Notes: generated from the letters alone by a model not told the origin. 64,000 nucleotides of DNA from Dyella tabacisoli (GCF_003350925.1 NZ_KZ857176.1:186001-250000), one strand, 5' to 3'. Shown: positions 1 through 9,048, counted from the stretch's first letter. Numbers and translations: made by a program.

Positions 1-163
1 GCATTGGCTGCTCGGCAAAATCATTCGCCGTTCGACCAAGTTGCATGCGCAGGACGATCTGGGCGCGAACGAGGGTGACCTCGTCCGCATCGCAGAATGC
101 CGTCCTTTGTCCAAGACCAAGCATCACCGCGTGGTCGAAATCATCACGCGCGCCAGCGTCTAA
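1..163 (+). CDS. rpsQ: 30S ribosomal protein S17, 3' part only
   Basis: The frame that begins at base 2 runs to a TAA at 161-163 and translates to the C-terminal 53 residues of S17. The run [11 protein letters not shown] followed by [12 protein letters not shown] is the conserved C-terminal signature of this 16S rRNA-binding protein. The start lies before the window. It ends 15 bp before rplN, the normal S10-to-spc junction (rpmC-rpsQ-rplN), so transcription is expected to run on into the spc genes. The call is secure although only part of the protein is visible. Confidence 0.95.
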   Translation, partial: HWLLGKIIRRSTKLHAQDDLGANEGDLVRIAECRPLSKTKHHRVVEIITRASV

Positions 164-178
164 GGGGAGGGTGCAGAA

Positions 179-547
179 ATGATTCAGATGCAAAGCACGC
201 TTTCCGCAGCGGACAACAGCGGCGCGAAGGAATTGATGTGCATCAAGGTGCTCGGTGGCTCCAAGCGCCGTTACGCCGGCATCGGTGATGTCATCAAAGT
301 CACCGTGAAAGATGCGATTCCGCGTGGCAAGGTAAAGAAGGGTGAGGTGTACAACGCCGTGGTGGTTCGTACCGCCAAGGGTGTGCGCCGTCCGGATGGC
401 TCGCTGATCCGTTTCGACGGGAATGCAGCGGTGCTCCTCAATAACAAGCTCGAGCCGATCGGTACCCGTATTTTCGGGCCGGTTACCCGCGAGCTGCGCA
501 GCGAGAAGTTCATGAAGATCGTCTCCCTCGCGCCCGAAGTGCTCTGA
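179..547 (+). CDS. rplN: 50S ribosomal protein L14
   Basis: This 122-residue protein has the full family length. It starts [18 protein letters not shown] and carries the conserved [20 protein letters not shown] stretch in the middle. L14 binds 23S rRNA at the subunit interface and helps form bridges to the 30S subunit. The ATG is preceded by a GGGGAGGG ribosome-binding site about 8 bases upstream. It is the first gene of the spc operon and lies 13 bp before rplX. Confidence 0.98.
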   Translation: MIQMQSTLSAADNSGAKELMCIKVLGGSKRRYAGIGDVIKVTVKDAIPRGKVKKGEVYNAVVVRTAKGVRRPDGSLIRFDGNAAVLLNNKLEPIGTRIFGPVTRELRSEKFMKIVSLAPEVL

Positions 548-560
548 GCGGAGACCAGAC

Positions 561-875
561 ATGAACCGTATCCGCAAAGGTGATCAGGTCCTCGTGATCA
601 CCGGTAAAAACAAAGGTCAGCGCGGCGACGTGCTGCGCGTTGATGGCGATCGCGTGTTCGTCTCCAACGTGAACCTGATCAAGCGCCACACCAAGCCGAA
701 TCCGCAAGCCAACCAGGCCGGCGGCATCGTTGAGCGTGAGGCTTCGATCCATATCTCTAATGTGCAGCTGTTCAACCCCGCCACGAACAAGGGTGAGCGC
801 GTCGGTATCAAAACGCTTGAAGACAAGCGCAAGGTCCGCGTGTTCCGTTCGTCTGGCGAGGTCGTGGACGCGTAA
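561..875 (+). CDS. rplX: 50S ribosomal protein L24
   Basis: The 104-residue product matches L24 in length and carries an N-terminal KOW motif ([19 protein letters not shown], residues about 6-24). L24 is an early assembly protein that binds the 5' region of 23S rRNA. It is followed 11 bp later by rplE, as in the standard spc operon. The start ATG follows a GGAGA-type ribosome-binding site. Nothing unusual is visible. Confidence 0.98.
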   Translation: MNRIRKGDQVLVITGKNKGQRGDVLRVDGDRVFVSNVNLIKRHTKPNPQANQAGGIVEREASIHISNVQLFNPATNKGERVGIKTLEDKRKVRVFRSSGEVVDA

Positions 876-886
876 GGAACACGATC

Positions 887-1426
887 ATGACGCGCCTTGA
901 AACGTTTTATAAAGAACAGGTAATGCAGAAGCTCACTGAGCGCTTCGGTTACCAGAATGTGATGCAGGTTCCCCGCATCACCAAGATCACGCTGAACATG
1001 GGCGTGGGCGAAGCTGCGGGCAATAAGAAAGTGCTCGAGAACGCCGTGGCTGACATGGCCAAGATCGCCGGTCAGAAGCCGATCACGACCAAGGCGCGCG
1101 TATCCGTCGCCTCGTTCAAGATCCGCGATGGTTGGCCGATCGGCTGCAAGGTCACCTTGCGTCGCGCCCAGATGTGGGAGTTCCTCGACCGCCTGATTAA
1201 CATCTCGCTGCCGCGTACTCGCGACTTCCGTGGTGTCTCTGGTCGTGCTTTCGACGGTCGTGGCAACTACAACTTCGGCGTTCGGGAACAGATCATCTTC
1301 CCGGAAATCGACTTCGATCAGATCGACGCCGTGCGCGGTATGGATATTTCCATCACCACCACCGCCAAGACCGACGAAGAAGCCAAAGCGCTGCTGGAAG
1401 CCTTCAGCTTCCCGTTCCGCAACTGA
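887..1426 (+). CDS. rplE: 50S ribosomal protein L5
   Basis: The 179-residue protein has family length. Conserved L5 blocks are visible, including [15 protein letters not shown] near residue 27 and [19 protein letters not shown] near 112. L5 binds 5S rRNA and the P-site tRNA in the central protuberance. In E. coli the mRNA around rplX-rplE is the target of S8 autorepression of the spc operon. I did not try to fold that site here. rpsN follows 16 bp downstream. Confidence 0.98.
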   Translation: MTRLETFYKEQVMQKLTERFGYQNVMQVPRITKITLNMGVGEAAGNKKVLENAVADMAKIAGQKPITTKARVSVASFKIRDGWPIGCKVTLRRAQMWEFLDRLINISLPRTRDFRGVSGRAFDGRGNYNFGVREQIIFPEIDFDQIDAVRGMDISITTTAKTDEEAKALLEAFSFPFRN

Positions 1427-1442
1427 TAGACGCGAGAGACCC

Positions 1443-1748
1443 ATGGCTAAGACATCGATGGTGAACCGCGATATCAAGCGGACCAAAATCGTCAAGAAGT
1501 ACGCCACCAAGCGTGCAGAACTGAAAGCAACCGTGCTGAGCCCCAACTCCTCCTACGAGGAGAAGATGGAAGCCCAGACCAAGTTGCAGAAGCTGCCGCG
1601 TGACGCCAGCCCAGTCCGTCAGCGTAACCGCTGCGTATTGTCCGGTCGTTCGCGTGGTGTGTACCGTAAGTTCGGCCTTGGCCGTAACAAGCTGCGTGAA
1701 GCTACCATGCGCGGCGATGTTCCCGGTCTGCGTAAGGCTAGCTGGTAA
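1443..1748 (+). CDS. rpsN: 30S ribosomal protein S14, zinc-free long form
   Basis: The 101-residue S14 begins [20 protein letters not shown] and ends [11 protein letters not shown]. It has no CXXC pairs, so it is the zinc-independent (C-minus) long form usual in gammaproteobacteria. An open frame continues upstream to 1230, but the ATG at 1443 matches the family N terminus and has a GAGAGACCC ribosome-binding region. The next gene, rpsH, is separated by a 227-bp structured gap, far longer than usual in this operon. Confidence 0.97.
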   Translation: MAKTSMVNRDIKRTKIVKKYATKRAELKATVLSPNSSYEEKMEAQTKLQKLPRDASPVRQRNRCVLSGRSRGVYRKFGLGRNKLREATMRGDVPGLRKASW

Positions 1749-1765
1749 TAGATTTGCCCAACATA

Positions 1766-1842
1766 CATCCGCGGCATTTCGATGCCGCGGATGAGAACGG
1801 CGGTTGCTCGGCAGCGAGCAGCCGTTGATGCGATTACGCATC
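1766..1842 (+). promoter_or_regulatory. Three consecutive hairpins in the rpsN-rpsH gap
   Basis: Three inverted repeats follow one another. The first is a perfect 12-bp stem (1766-1777 with 1782-1793) closed by a TTCG tetraloop. The second is a bulged stem (1796-1801 with 1821-1826, and 1805-1809 with 1816-1820). The third is a 6-bp stem (1827-1832 with 1837-1842). None is followed by a T run, so they do not look like simple intrinsic terminators. An RNA processing site, an mRNA 3'-end stabiliser or a ribosomal-protein binding leader would all fit. The function is inferred; the complementarity is directly seen. Confidence 0.6.
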
Positions 1843-1846
1843 GATA

Positions 1847-1876
1847 TTCGCAAAACAGGAAACAAGCTGTTATAGT
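1847..1876 (+). promoter_or_regulatory. Candidate internal promoter upstream of rpsH
   Basis: A TTCGCA element at 1847-1852 and a TATAGT element at 1871-1876 are separated by 18 bases, in sigma-70-like geometry. They sit just after three hairpins and about 100 bases before the rpsH start. The -35 match is weak, so this is a candidate only. It would allow rpsH and downstream genes to be transcribed separately from rplN-rpsN. Confidence 0.35.
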
Positions 1877-1975
1877 CGGCGGTCTGCGTAAAGCAGGTCG
1901 GCGGCTTTGCCGGCTCACAATTTAAAATTGATTTCCGGTTTTATCGGATATCGGTGCACTCTGAAGGATGTTTTC

Positions 1976-2371
1976 ATGAGCATGACTGATCCCATCGCCG
2001 ATCTGTTTACGCGCATCCGCAATGCCCAACTCACGGGCAAGCAGGCCGTAAGCATGCCGTCGTCGAAGTTGAAGGTGGCTATCGCCAGCCTTCTGAAAAA
2101 CGAGGGTTATATCCTCGACGCCAAGACTTCCACTCAGGAAGGCAAGCCGGTACTCGAGCTCAAGCTCAAGTACTTCGAAGGCCGCCCGGCCATCGAGCGC
2201 ATCTCCCGTGTCAGCCGCTCCGGCCTGCGTGTTTACCGCGGCAAGGACGAACTGCCGAAGGTTCTCGGCGGCCTGGGTATCTCGATTATCTCGACTTCTG
2301 CCGGTCTTCTGACCGACGCGCAGGCCCGTGCTAAGGGCTTGGGCGGCGAAGTCATCGGCCAAGTGGCATAA
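1976..2371 (+). CDS. rpsH: 30S ribosomal protein S8
   Basis: The 131-residue protein begins [18 protein letters not shown], the typical S8 N terminus, and carries the C-terminal block [21 protein letters not shown]8 binds the central domain of 16S rRNA and in E. coli represses translation of the spc operon. A longer frame opens at 1907, but the ATG at 1976 has a GAAGGATG ribosome-binding region and fits the family start. rplF begins 10 bp after its stop. Confidence 0.97.
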   Translation: MSMTDPIADLFTRIRNAQLTGKQAVSMPSSKLKVAIASLLKNEGYILDAKTSTQEGKPVLELKLKYFEGRPAIERISRVSRSGLRVYRGKDELPKVLGGLGISIISTSAGLLTDAQARAKGLGGEVIGQVA

Positions 2372-2381
2372 GGAGTCGACG

Positions 2382-2909
2382 ATGTCCCGTGTTGCCAAAA
2401 AACCGATTTCCCTGCCGAAGGGCGTTGAGCTGAAGATTGCCGATGACGGCATCTCGGTGAAAGGTCCGAAGGGCTCGCTGTCGTTGCACGCACTGCCGGG
2501 TGTTTCCGTGGCTGTGGACAATGGCACCGTTAGCATCAGTGTCGCCGAGGGCGCCGAAGACAAGTTCGGTGGCACCGCCCGCGCACTGCTGGCAAACATG
2601 ATTAAAGGCGTATCCGACGGTTTCGAGCGCAAGCTGGAGCTGGTCGGCGTGGGTTACCGCGCATCGATGGCCGGCAAGGCATTGAACCTGAGCCTGGGTT
2701 TTTCCCATCCGGTGGTGTTTGACTCCCCGGAAGGCATCAGCATCGAAACGCCGACGCAGACCGAAGTCGTCATCAAGGGCTCCGATAAGCAGCTCGTAGG
2801 TGAAGTGGCCGCGAAGATTCGTGGTTACCGTCCACCGGAGCCGTACAAGGGCAAGGGCGTTCGTTACGCCGGCGAGAAGATCACGCTGAAGGAAGCCAAG
2901 AAGGCGTAA
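2382..2909 (+). CDS. rplF: 50S ribosomal protein L6
   Basis: The 175-residue protein begins [19 protein letters not shown] and ends with the highly conserved [17 protein letters not shown] region. It has family length. L6 binds 23S rRNA near the GTPase-associated centre. The chosen ATG at 2382 has an AAGGAGT ribosome-binding site immediately after the rpsH stop; the frame opens earlier, at 2328, inside rpsH. rplR follows after 43 bp. Confidence 0.98.
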   Translation: MSRVAKKPISLPKGVELKIADDGISVKGPKGSLSLHALPGVSVAVDNGTVSISVAEGAEDKFGGTARALLANMIKGVSDGFERKLELVGVGYRASMAGKALNLSLGFSHPVVFDSPEGISIETPTQTEVVIKGSDKQLVGEVAAKIRGYRPPEPYKGKGVRYAGEKITLKEAKKA

Positions 2910-2952
2910 TGCACTGAAAAGTGCTGGCCTATCCGCTTTCTGGAGAAACACT

Positions 2953-3306
2953 ATGAACAAGAATGAATCCCGCCTACGTCGTGCCAAGTCCACCCGCGCT
3001 CATATCCGCGAGCTGGCAGTGCCGCGCTTGTCGGTGCACCGCACCGGCCAGCACCTGTATGCACAGGTCTTCGATGCCACTGGCCTGAACGTGGTGGCTG
3101 CGGCCTCCACGGTGCAGAAGTCGGTTGCTGAAGGCTTGAAAGGCACCAAGAACTGCGAAGCCGCCGCCGCCGTTGGCAAGGCAGTAGCTGAGCGCGCCAA
3201 GGCAGCAGGCATCGAATCGGTCGCGTTTGATCGTTCGGGCTTCCGCTATCACGGCCGCATCAAGGCATTGGCCGATGCGGCTCGCGAAGCCGGCCTGAAG
3301 TTCTGA
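2953..3306 (+). CDS. rplR: 50S ribosomal protein L18
   Basis: This 117-residue protein has the L18 signature: [14 protein letters not shown], and [20 protein letters not shown] near the C terminus. L18 binds 5S rRNA. A GGAGAAAC ribosome-binding site precedes the ATG. The stop codon lies inside a perfect 8-bp hairpin (3301-3323), and a 141-bp structured gap separates it from rpsE, whereas these genes are usually nearly adjacent. Confidence 0.98.
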   Translation: MNKNESRLRRAKSTRAHIRELAVPRLSVHRTGQHLYAQVFDATGLNVVAAASTVQKSVAEGLKGTKNCEAAAAVGKAVAERAKAAGIESVAFDRSGFRYHGRIKALADAAREAGLKF

Positions 3307-3432
3307 TTGACCGGGAATCAGAAGTAGAGAGTAGGGCGTTTTAACCACGCAACTCATTGCTTCCGATTCCCAGCTCCACAGAAAACAACTCCAAGCGGCT
3401 CAGCCGCAAGCAAAAGTCCCGGATAGTCCGGG
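3301..3432 (+). promoter_or_regulatory. Structured rplR-rpsE intergenic leader with competing hairpins
   Basis: Stem A pairs 3301-3308 with 3316-3323 (8 bp, perfect) and encloses the rplR stop codon. The distal arm of stem A can instead pair with 3360-3371, since bases 3313-3324 match it at 11 of 12 positions, which would make the two folds mutually exclusive. Two further perfect short stems follow: GCGGC/GCCGC around 3395-3407, and a 6-bp stem 3418-3423 with 3427-3432, 15 bases before the rpsE start. The geometry resembles an attenuator or a ribosomal-protein-responsive leader. The pairing is seen; the role is inferred. Confidence 0.5.
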
Positions 3433-3447
3433 CATACGGAAAAGAAC

Positions 3448-3957
3448 ATGTCTTCTACCGATCGCGAAAATTCAGACGGCCTGCTTGAAAAGCTGATCGC
3501 CGTCAACCGCGTGGCCAAGACCGTTAAGGGTGGCCGCCAGATGAGCTTCACTGCGCTGACCGTGGTCGGCGATGGCGAAGGCCGCGTGGGTTTTGGTTAT
3601 GGCAAAGCACGCGAAGTGCCGGTCGCTATCTCCAAGGCCATGGAACGTGCCCGTCGTCAGATGGTGAGCATCGACCTGAACAACGGCACCTTGTGGTATG
3701 CCGTCAAGGCTAACCACGGCGCAGCCCGTGTGTTCATGCAGCCTGCTTCCGAAGGTACCGGCGTCATCGCTGGCGGCGCCATGCGCGCTGTGCTGGAAGT
3801 CGTCGGCGTCAAGAACGTGCTGGCCAAGGCGGTGGGTTCGCGTAACCCGATCAACCTGGTTCGTGCCACGATCAAGGGCCTGCAGGCCATCGCTTCGCCG
3901 AAGCAGATCGCTGCCAAGCGTGGCAAGACTCTGGAAGAGGTGCTGGGTAATGGCTAA
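3448..3957 (+). CDS. rpsE: 30S ribosomal protein S5
   Basis: The 169-residue protein contains the S5 double-stranded RNA-binding fold block [20 protein letters not shown], the [14 protein letters not shown] loop, and the C-terminal [21 protein letters not shown]5 contributes to decoding accuracy and mRNA helicase activity on the ribosome. Its 3' end overlaps the rpmD start by 8 bp, implying translational coupling. A long structured leader precedes it. Confidence 0.98.
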   Translation: MSSTDRENSDGLLEKLIAVNRVAKTVKGGRQMSFTALTVVGDGEGRVGFGYGKAREVPVAISKAMERARRQMVSIDLNNGTLWYAVKANHGAARVFMQPASEGTGVIAGGAMRAVLEVVGVKNVLAKAVGSRNPINLVRATIKGLQAIASPKQIAAKRGKTLEEVLGNG

Positions 3958-4138
3958 CAACGAAAAAACCGTACGCGTGCGCTTGGTCAAAGGCCTGCGC
4001 GGCGTACAGAACCGTCATCGCCTGAGCGTGAAAGCGCTCGGCCTGGGCAAGCTCAACGACGTCCGTGAATTGAAAGATAGCCCGCAGGTCCGCGGTCTTA
4101 TCAACACGGTCTACTACCTTGTGCGGGTTGAGGAGTAA
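3950..4138 (+). CDS. rpmD: 50S ribosomal protein L30
   Basis: The 62-residue product [20 protein letters not shown] has the L30 pattern, including [20 protein letters not shown] and a C-terminal [12 protein letters not shown]. The ATG lies inside the last codons of rpsE (8-bp overlap), which fixes the start by the usual S5-L30 arrangement. rplO starts 5 bp after the stop. Confidence 0.96.
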   Translation: MANNEKTVRVRLVKGLRGVQNRHRLSVKALGLGKLNDVRELKDSPQVRGLINTVYYLVRVEE

Positions 4139-4143
4139 GCAAG

Positions 4144-4575
4144 ATGCGTCTTAATGACATGAAGCCGAATGCCGGCTCACACAAAACGCGTCTTCGCGTT
4201 GGCCGTGGTATCGGTTCGGGTCTGGGTAAAACCGCCGGCCGTGGTCACAAGGGTCAGCACGCTCGCGCTGGTGGTACCCATCGTTATGGCTTCGAGGGCG
4301 GCCAGATGCCGTTGCAGCGTCGCTTGCCTAAGGTGGGCTTCCGCTCGCTGAAGAAGCGCGAGAGCCAGGAAGTGTTCCTGTATCAGCTCGCTGGCCTCAA
4401 GGTCGACGTGATCGACGTGATCGCGCTGCATCAGGCCGGCCTGATCGACAGCCATGCCAAGAAGGTCAAGGTTGTCGCCAAGGGTGAAATCGGCCGTGCG
4501 GTGAAACTGTCCGGTGTACTGGCTACTGCTGGTGCCAAGGCAGCCATTGAGGCTGCCGGCGGCAGCGTGGAGTAA
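4144..4575 (+). CDS. rplO: 50S ribosomal protein L15
   Basis: The 143-residue protein starts [20 protein letters not shown], continues with the basic glycine-rich stretch typical of L15 ([19 protein letters not shown], residues about 21-39), and carries [18 protein letters not shown]15 is a late 50S assembly protein. It is positioned between rpmD and secY as in other bacteria, with only 5 bp before the secY start. Confidence 0.98.
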   Translation: MRLNDMKPNAGSHKTRLRVGRGIGSGLGKTAGRGHKGQHARAGGTHRYGFEGGQMPLQRRLPKVGFRSLKKRESQEVFLYQLAGLKVDVIDVIALHQAGLIDSHAKKVKVVAKGEIGRAVKLSGVLATAGAKAAIEAAGGSVE

Positions 4576-4580
4576 TCACA

Positions 4581-5906
4581 GTGGCGGCAGCGCAGGGCAC
4601 ATCGCTCGGATCGCTTGGTAAGTTGACGGAACTACGTCAGCGCATTTTCTTTGTGCTTGCTGCGTTGATCGTGTTCCGTCTCGGTTCGTTCATTCCGGTT
4701 CCGGGTGTCAATCCGGAAGCAATGACGAGCCTGATTGAACAGGGTGGCGGCCTGATGAACATGTTCAACATGTTCTCAGGTGGCTCGCTGGCACGTTTTT
4801 CGGTGTTCGCACTGGGTGTGGTGCCGTACATCTCGGCCTCGATCGTGGTGCAGATGATGGGCGCGGTCATTCCGAGCCTGCAGCAACTGCGCAAAGAGGG
4901 TGAGGCGGGTCGTCGCAAGATGACCATGTACACCCGCTTCGGCACCGTGGGCCTGGCTGCATTTCAGGCCTTTGGTATCGCGGTGGCCCTGCAAAAGCAG
5001 GTCGCATCGGGTGGGGCGCCGGTGGTGTATACGCCTGGCTTTGGCTTCATCATGGCTTCGATCGTCGGTCTTACGGCTGGCACGATGTTCCTGATGTGGC
5101 TGGGCGAGCAGATTACGGAGCGCGGCATTGGCAACGGTATTTCGCTGTTGATCTTTGCGGGCATCGTTTCCGGTCTGCCGGGTGCTGTGGCGCACACCTT
5201 GACCATGACCAACAACGGCGAGCTGTCAGTGCTGAAGTTGATCCTGGTGTTTGCATTGATTTTGGCGGTAACCGCGTTCGTGGTGTACATGGAGCGGGCC
5301 CAGCGGCGTATTACGGTGAATTACGCGCGGCGTTCAGGTGGCCAGCAGGCCTACATGAACCAAACCTCGCATTTGCCGTTGAAGATCAATATGGCAGGTG
5401 TGATTCCGCCGATCTTCGCTTCGAGCCTGTTGATGTTCCCGGCCACGGCGGCAAGCTGGCTAGGTAGCGGAAATCAGTCCCGTTGGTTGCAAGAGTTGAT
5501 CTCGCAGCTAAGCCCGGGTAGCCCGCTCTACGACATCGTGTTTGCGGTACTGGTGATCTCGTTTGCCTTCTTTTACACGGCGATCGTGTTCAATTCGCAA
5601 GAAACGGCGGATAACCTCAAGCGTTCTGGCGCACTGATTCCAGGCATTCGTCCAGGTCGAGCAACTGGCGAATATATCGACGGCGTAATGACCCGTTTGA
5701 CTGGTATTGGCGCGGTGTACCTGGTGCTGGTCTGCCTGGTGCCGTCGTTTATGCAAAGTTTTTGGCATGTTCCTTTCTACTTCGGTGGCACCTCTCTGCT
5801 GATCGTTGTAGTCGTGGTGATGGACTTCACTGCTCAGGTGCAGGCGCATCTGGTCAGTCACCAATATGAAAGTCTGCTCAAGAAGTCCAATCTTCGTCGC
5901 AACTGA
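4581..5906 (+). CDS. secY: Preprotein translocase subunit SecY
   Basis: The 441-residue inner-membrane protein forms the pore of the Sec translocon with SecE and SecG. Typical SecY stretches are visible: RIFFVLAALIVFRLGSFIPV in the first membrane segment, the plug-region LMNMFNMFSGGSLARFS, PYISASIVVQMM, and the cytosolic loop RAQRRITVNYARR. Ten membrane segments are expected from the hydrophobicity pattern. The start is GTG, 5 bp after rplO, so it is probably coupled to it. The expected rpmJ gene is not found behind it. Confidence 0.98.
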   Translation: MAAAQGTSLGSLGKLTELRQRIFFVLAALIVFRLGSFIPVPGVNPEAMTSLIEQGGGLMNMFNMFSGGSLARFSVFALGVVPYISASIVVQMMGAVIPSLQQLRKEGEAGRRKMTMYTRFGTVGLAAFQAFGIAVALQKQVASGGAPVVYTPGFGFIMASIVGLTAGTMFLMWLGEQITERGIGNGISLLIFAGIVSGLPGAVAHTLTMTNNGELSVLKLILVFALILAVTAFVVYMERAQRRITVNYARRSGGQQAYMNQTSHLPLKINMAGVIPPIFASSLLMFPATAASWLGSGNQSRWLQELISQLSPGSPLYDIVFAVLVISFAFFYTAIVFNSQETADNLKRSGALIPGIRPGRATGEYIDGVMTRLTGIGAVYLVLVCLVPSFMQSFWHVPFYFGGTSLLIVVVVVMDFTAQVQAHLVSHQYESLLKKSNLRRN

Positions 5907-5950
5907 ATGGCTGCTGGGGCTGCGAAGAAGGGACTTTAAGTCGGGGAGTG

Positions 5951-5967
5951 GCGGCACAAAGTGCCGC
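5951..5967 (+). promoter_or_regulatory. Hairpin in the secY-rpsM gap
   Basis: A perfect 7-bp stem GCGGCAC/GTGCCGC with an AAA loop lies in the 136-bp gap before rpsM. A second short inverted repeat (TGCGCG/CGCGCA) lies at about 6002-6018, close to the rpsM start. There is no T run after either. In E. coli, S4 represses the alpha operon by binding a pseudoknot at the rpsM start, and this leader could serve the same purpose. That parallel is inference. No rpmJ reading frame was found here. Confidence 0.4.
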
Positions 5968-6042
5968 AGGGCTTTCCTGTTGGGGTAATTCAAGTTAAAG
6001 TTGCGCGTTTACCGCGCACGAAACGCATCGGAGAGATACATC

Positions 6043-6399
6043 ATGGCGCGCATCGCGGGTGTCAATTTGCCGGTCCAGAAGCATGTCTGGGTTGGCTTGC
6101 AAAGCATTTATGGCATCGGTCGCAGCCGGGCCAAGAAGGTCTGTGTGGACGCTGGCGTGGTTCCAACCACCCAGATCAAGTCCCTCAGCGAAGGTGAAGT
6201 TGAAAAGCTACGTGCCGAAATCGGCAAGTATGTTGTCGAGGGCGATCTGCGCCGTGAGGTGGGTATCGCCATCAAGCGTCTAATGGATCTAGGTTGCTAC
6301 CGCGGTCTGCGCCACCGCCGTGGCCTGCCGGTGCGCGGCCAGCGCACGCGTACCAACGCACGTACCCGCAAGGGTCCCCGTCGCGCGATCAAGAAGTAA
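6043..6399 (+). CDS. rpsM: 30S ribosomal protein S13
   Basis: The 118-residue protein starts [20 protein letters not shown] and has the conserved [20 protein letters not shown] block and a lysine/arginine-rich tail. S13 sits in the head of the 30S subunit and contacts tRNA and the 50S subunit. The frame opens at 6001, but the ATG at 6043, with GGAGAGA upstream, matches the family. It is the first gene of the alpha operon. Confidence 0.98.
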   Translation: MARIAGVNLPVQKHVWVGLQSIYGIGRSRAKKVCVDAGVVPTTQIKSLSEGEVEKLRAEIGKYVVEGDLRREVGIAIKRLMDLGCYRGLRHRRGLPVRGQRTRTNARTRKGPRRAIKK

Positions 6400-6411
6400 C
6401 GGATTCCAAAT

Positions 6412-6798
6412 ATGGCTAAGCCGGTTAAGACCAAAAAGAAGATCAAGCGCGTTGTCACGGATGCCGTGGCCCACGTGCAGGCTTCTTTCAACAACACTAT
6501 CGTCACCATCACCGATCGTCAGGGCAACGCTCTGTCGTGGGCGACTGCAGGCGGCGCGGGTTTCCGCGGTTCGCGTAAGTCGACCCCGTTCGCTGCGCAG
6601 GTTGCCGCCGAAAAGGCTGGCCGTGCCGCTGGCGATTACGGTGTAAAGACAGTCGAAGTGCGCATCAAGGGCCCGGGTCCGGGTCGTGAGTCCGCTGTGC
6701 GTTCGTTGAACGCGCTGGGCTACAAGGTGCTCAACATCATTGACGTCACGCCGATTCCGCACAACGGCTGCCGTCCCCCCAAGAAGCGTCGAGTCTAA
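6412..6798 (+). CDS. rpsK: 30S ribosomal protein S11
   Basis: The 128-residue S11 contains the conserved [20 protein letters not shown] and [16 protein letters not shown] motifs and ends [18 protein letters not shown], an exact family-type C terminus. S11 lies in the platform of the 30S subunit near the mRNA exit. It is placed 12 bp after rpsM and 11 bp before rpsD. Confidence 0.98.
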   Translation: MAKPVKTKKKIKRVVTDAVAHVQASFNNTIVTITDRQGNALSWATAGGAGFRGSRKSTPFAAQVAAEKAGRAAGDYGVKTVEVRIKGPGPGRESAVRSLNALGYKVLNIIDVTPIPHNGCRPPKKRRV

Positions 6799-6809
6799 GG
6801 AGCATACCC

Positions 6810-7436
6810 ATGGCCCGTTATCGTGGAGCTACCTGCAAACTCGCCCGTCGTGAGGGTGCAGATCTCAGCCTGAAGAGTCCGGCTCGCGCCATCGACTCCA
6901 AGTGCAAGCTGGAAAACAAGCCCGGTCAGCATGGCGCCAACAAGCGCATGCGCATGTCCGATTACGCGCTGCAGTTGCGCGAAAAGCAGAAGGTCAAGCG
7001 CATCTACGGTGTGCTTGAGCGCCAGTTCAGCAACTACTACGCCAAAGCGTCGACCCTCAAGGGCAACACTGGCGAGAACCTGCTGCGCTTGCTCGAAAGC
7101 CGTCTGGACAACGTCGTTTACCGCATGGGTTTTGCGGTGACCCGCGCCCAGGCTCGTCAGTTGGTTGCTCACAAGGCAATCCTGGTGAATGGCAAGAAAG
7201 TGAATATTCCGTCGTACCAGGTTCGCCCGGGCGATGCGATCGCGCTGACCGAACGTGCACGCACTCAGCTGCGCGTACAAGAAGCGGCGACCGTGTTCGA
7301 TACCATGGACTTGCGTCCGCAGTGGGTCGAAGTCGATGCCAAGAAGTTCGAAGGTACGTTCAAGTCGGTGCCGGATCGCGGTGATTTGCCGTCCGATATC
7401 AATGAGAGCTTGATCGTCGAGCTTTACTCGAAGTAA
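6810..7436 (+). CDS. rpsD: 30S ribosomal protein S4
   Basis: The 208-residue S4 has the [20 protein letters not shown] region and the S4 RNA-binding domain [20 protein letters not shown] around residues 96-115. It is a primary 16S-binding protein and, in E. coli, the translational repressor of the alpha operon. Length and order (rpsM-rpsK-rpsD-rpoA) are standard. Confidence 0.98.
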   Translation: MARYRGATCKLARREGADLSLKSPARAIDSKCKLENKPGQHGANKRMRMSDYALQLREKQKVKRIYGVLERQFSNYYAKASTLKGNTGENLLRLLESRLDNVVYRMGFAVTRAQARQLVAHKAILVNGKKVNIPSYQVRPGDAIALTERARTQLRVQEAATVFDTMDLRPQWVEVDAKKFEGTFKSVPDRGDLPSDINESLIVELYSK

Positions 7437-7452
7437 TCAACCGGAGCCCTGC

Positions 7453-8451
7453 ATGGCAGTTTCGTCTACTAGCGTGCTACGGCCTCGTGGCCTCAGCGTC
7501 GAGCAACTCGGAGCCAACCGCGCAAAGGTGGTTGTGGAGCCGCTCGAGCGAGGTTTCGGCCATACACTGGGTAACGCGCTGCGTCGCGTGTTGCTCTCCT
7601 CGATTCCTGGCAGTGCCATTGTCGAGGTTGAAATTGATGGCGTGCTTCATGAGTACACCACTCTTGAGGGTCTGCAGGAGGACGTGATCGAAGTCCTGCT
7701 GAACCTGAAAGACGTGGCGATTCGCCAGCACACGGGTGACGAAGTCACCTTGACCTTGGCCAAGAAAGGCAAGGGCGTGGTTACCGCTGGCGATATCCAG
7801 GTCGATCACTCGGTGGAAATCATCAACCCCGAGCATGTGATCTGCCACCTGACCAAAGACATCGCGTTGAACATGCGCCTGAAGGTGCGTCGCGGCGTCG
7901 GCTATCAGCCGGCCAGCGCGCGCCAGCATCCGGACGAGGAAACTCGTCCGATCGGTCGCTTGCAGCTCGATGCTTCGTTTGCGCCAGTGCTGCGCGTGGC
8001 TTACGAAGTGGATGCGGCTCGTGTCGAGCAGCGCACCAACCTCGACAAGCTCGTGCTGGACATCGAGACCAACGGCACCATCGGTGCGGAAGACGCAGTT
8101 CGCAAGGCTGCTGAAATCCTCAACGACCAGCTATCGGTATTCGGTGACTTCTCGCGTCGCGAGAGCGCTACCGACAAGGCGGAGAAGGGCGGTTTCGATC
8201 CGTTGCTGCTGCGTCCGATCGACGATTTGGAGCTCACCGTGCGTTCGGCAAACTGCCTGAAGGCCGAGAGCATCTACTACATCGGCGACCTGGTGCAGAA
8301 GACCGAAGTCGAACTGCTGAAAACGCCAAACCTTGGTAAGAAGTCGTTGACCGAAATCAAGGATGTCCTGGGCGGGCGTGGTCTCGCACTCGGCATGAAA
8401 CTTGAAAACTGGCCGCCGCCGGGCTTGTCGCACGGCATGCAGTTGGGTTGA
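7453..8451 (+). CDS. rpoA: RNA polymerase alpha subunit
   Basis: The 332-residue alpha subunit shows the N-terminal dimerisation domain ([20 protein letters not shown], residues about 31-50). It also has the C-terminal DNA-binding domain, with [20 protein letters not shown] and the helix-hairpin-helix [16 protein letters not shown] around 294-309. It assembles the polymerase core and contacts UP elements and activators. It follows rpsD by 16 bp. The 210-bp gap to rplQ is longer than usual and contains two hairpins. Confidence 0.98.
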   Translation: MAVSSTSVLRPRGLSVEQLGANRAKVVVEPLERGFGHTLGNALRRVLLSSIPGSAIVEVEIDGVLHEYTTLEGLQEDVIEVLLNLKDVAIRQHTGDEVTLTLAKKGKGVVTAGDIQVDHSVEIINPEHVICHLTKDIALNMRLKVRRGVGYQPASARQHPDEETRPIGRLQLDASFAPVLRVAYEVDAARVEQRTNLDKLVLDIETNGTIGAEDAVRKAAEILNDQLSVFGDFSRRESATDKAEKGGFDPLLLRPIDDLELTVRSANCLKAESIYYIGDLVQKTEVELLKTPNLGKKSLTEIKDVLGGRGLALGMKLENWPPPGLSHGMQLG

Positions 8452-8462
8452 TGTTTCATTTT

Positions 8463-8530
8463 TGCGATCGCTCATGATCGCAGTTGTGGTACCGGCGAAC
8501 TGGCGAGTTTGAGCTTAGCTCTCTCGCCAG
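8463..8530 (+). promoter_or_regulatory. Two strong hairpins between rpoA and rplQ
   Basis: The first is a perfect 7-bp stem (8463-8469 with 8476-8482). The second is a perfect 8-bp stem (8500-8507 with 8523-8530) that encloses an inner 4-bp stem (8511-8514 with 8518-8521). Neither is followed by a T run. They could be processing or stability elements that set different levels of RpoA and L17. The role is inferred. Confidence 0.5.
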
Positions 8531-8661
8531 GCGTCAGAAGCGGTCTTTGTAGGCCGCAATCTCATAAGAGCCTGCTGCACAGTGGCTCGTAATAGCGGGT
8601 AACCGCGGGAAGACGGCCTTAGTCGCCGACTTTTCATAACAACAGATAGAGAGTTCTTGCC

Positions 8662-9048
8662 ATGCGCCACCAAAAATCCGGACGCAAACTCAATCGCACC
8701 AGTTCGCATCGCGAAGCCATGTTCCGCAATATGGCCTCGTCGTTGATGAAGCATGAGTTGATCCGCACCACGCTGCCTAAGGCGAAAGAGCTTCGCCGCG
8801 TTGCCGAGCCGCTCATCACGCTCGCCAAGACCGACGGTGTTGCCAACCGCCGCCTTGCTTTCTCGCGTTTGCGCGACAAGCAGGCTGTGGGCAAGTTGTT
8901 CGTCGAGCTGGGCCCGCGTTACCGCGAGCGTCCCGGCGGCTACCTGCGTATCCTCAAGTGCGGCTTCCGCCCTGGCGACAATGCGCCGATGGCGTACGTC
9001 GAACTGGTGGGTCGTCCGACGACGGTTGAAGCTGTCGACGCCGAGTAA
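8662..9048 (+). CDS. rplQ: 50S ribosomal protein L17
   Basis: The 128-residue protein begins [20 protein letters not shown] and contains the family block [20 protein letters not shown] and the C-terminal [20 protein letters not shown]17 lies near the peptide exit tunnel. It closes the alpha operon and is followed 22 bp later by a strong terminator. Confidence 0.98.
   Translation: MRHQKSGRKLNRTSSHREAMFRNMASSLMKHELIRTTLPKAKELRRVAEPLITLAKTDGVANRRLAFSRLRDKQAVGKLFVELGPRYRERPGGYLRILKCGFRPGDNAPMAYVELVGRPTTVEAVDAE

Noticed and set aside
617-1546. 309-codon open frame on the minus strand across rplX and rplE
   Set aside because: It is an antisense shadow of highly conserved ribosomal protein genes in GC-rich DNA, with no family resemblance.
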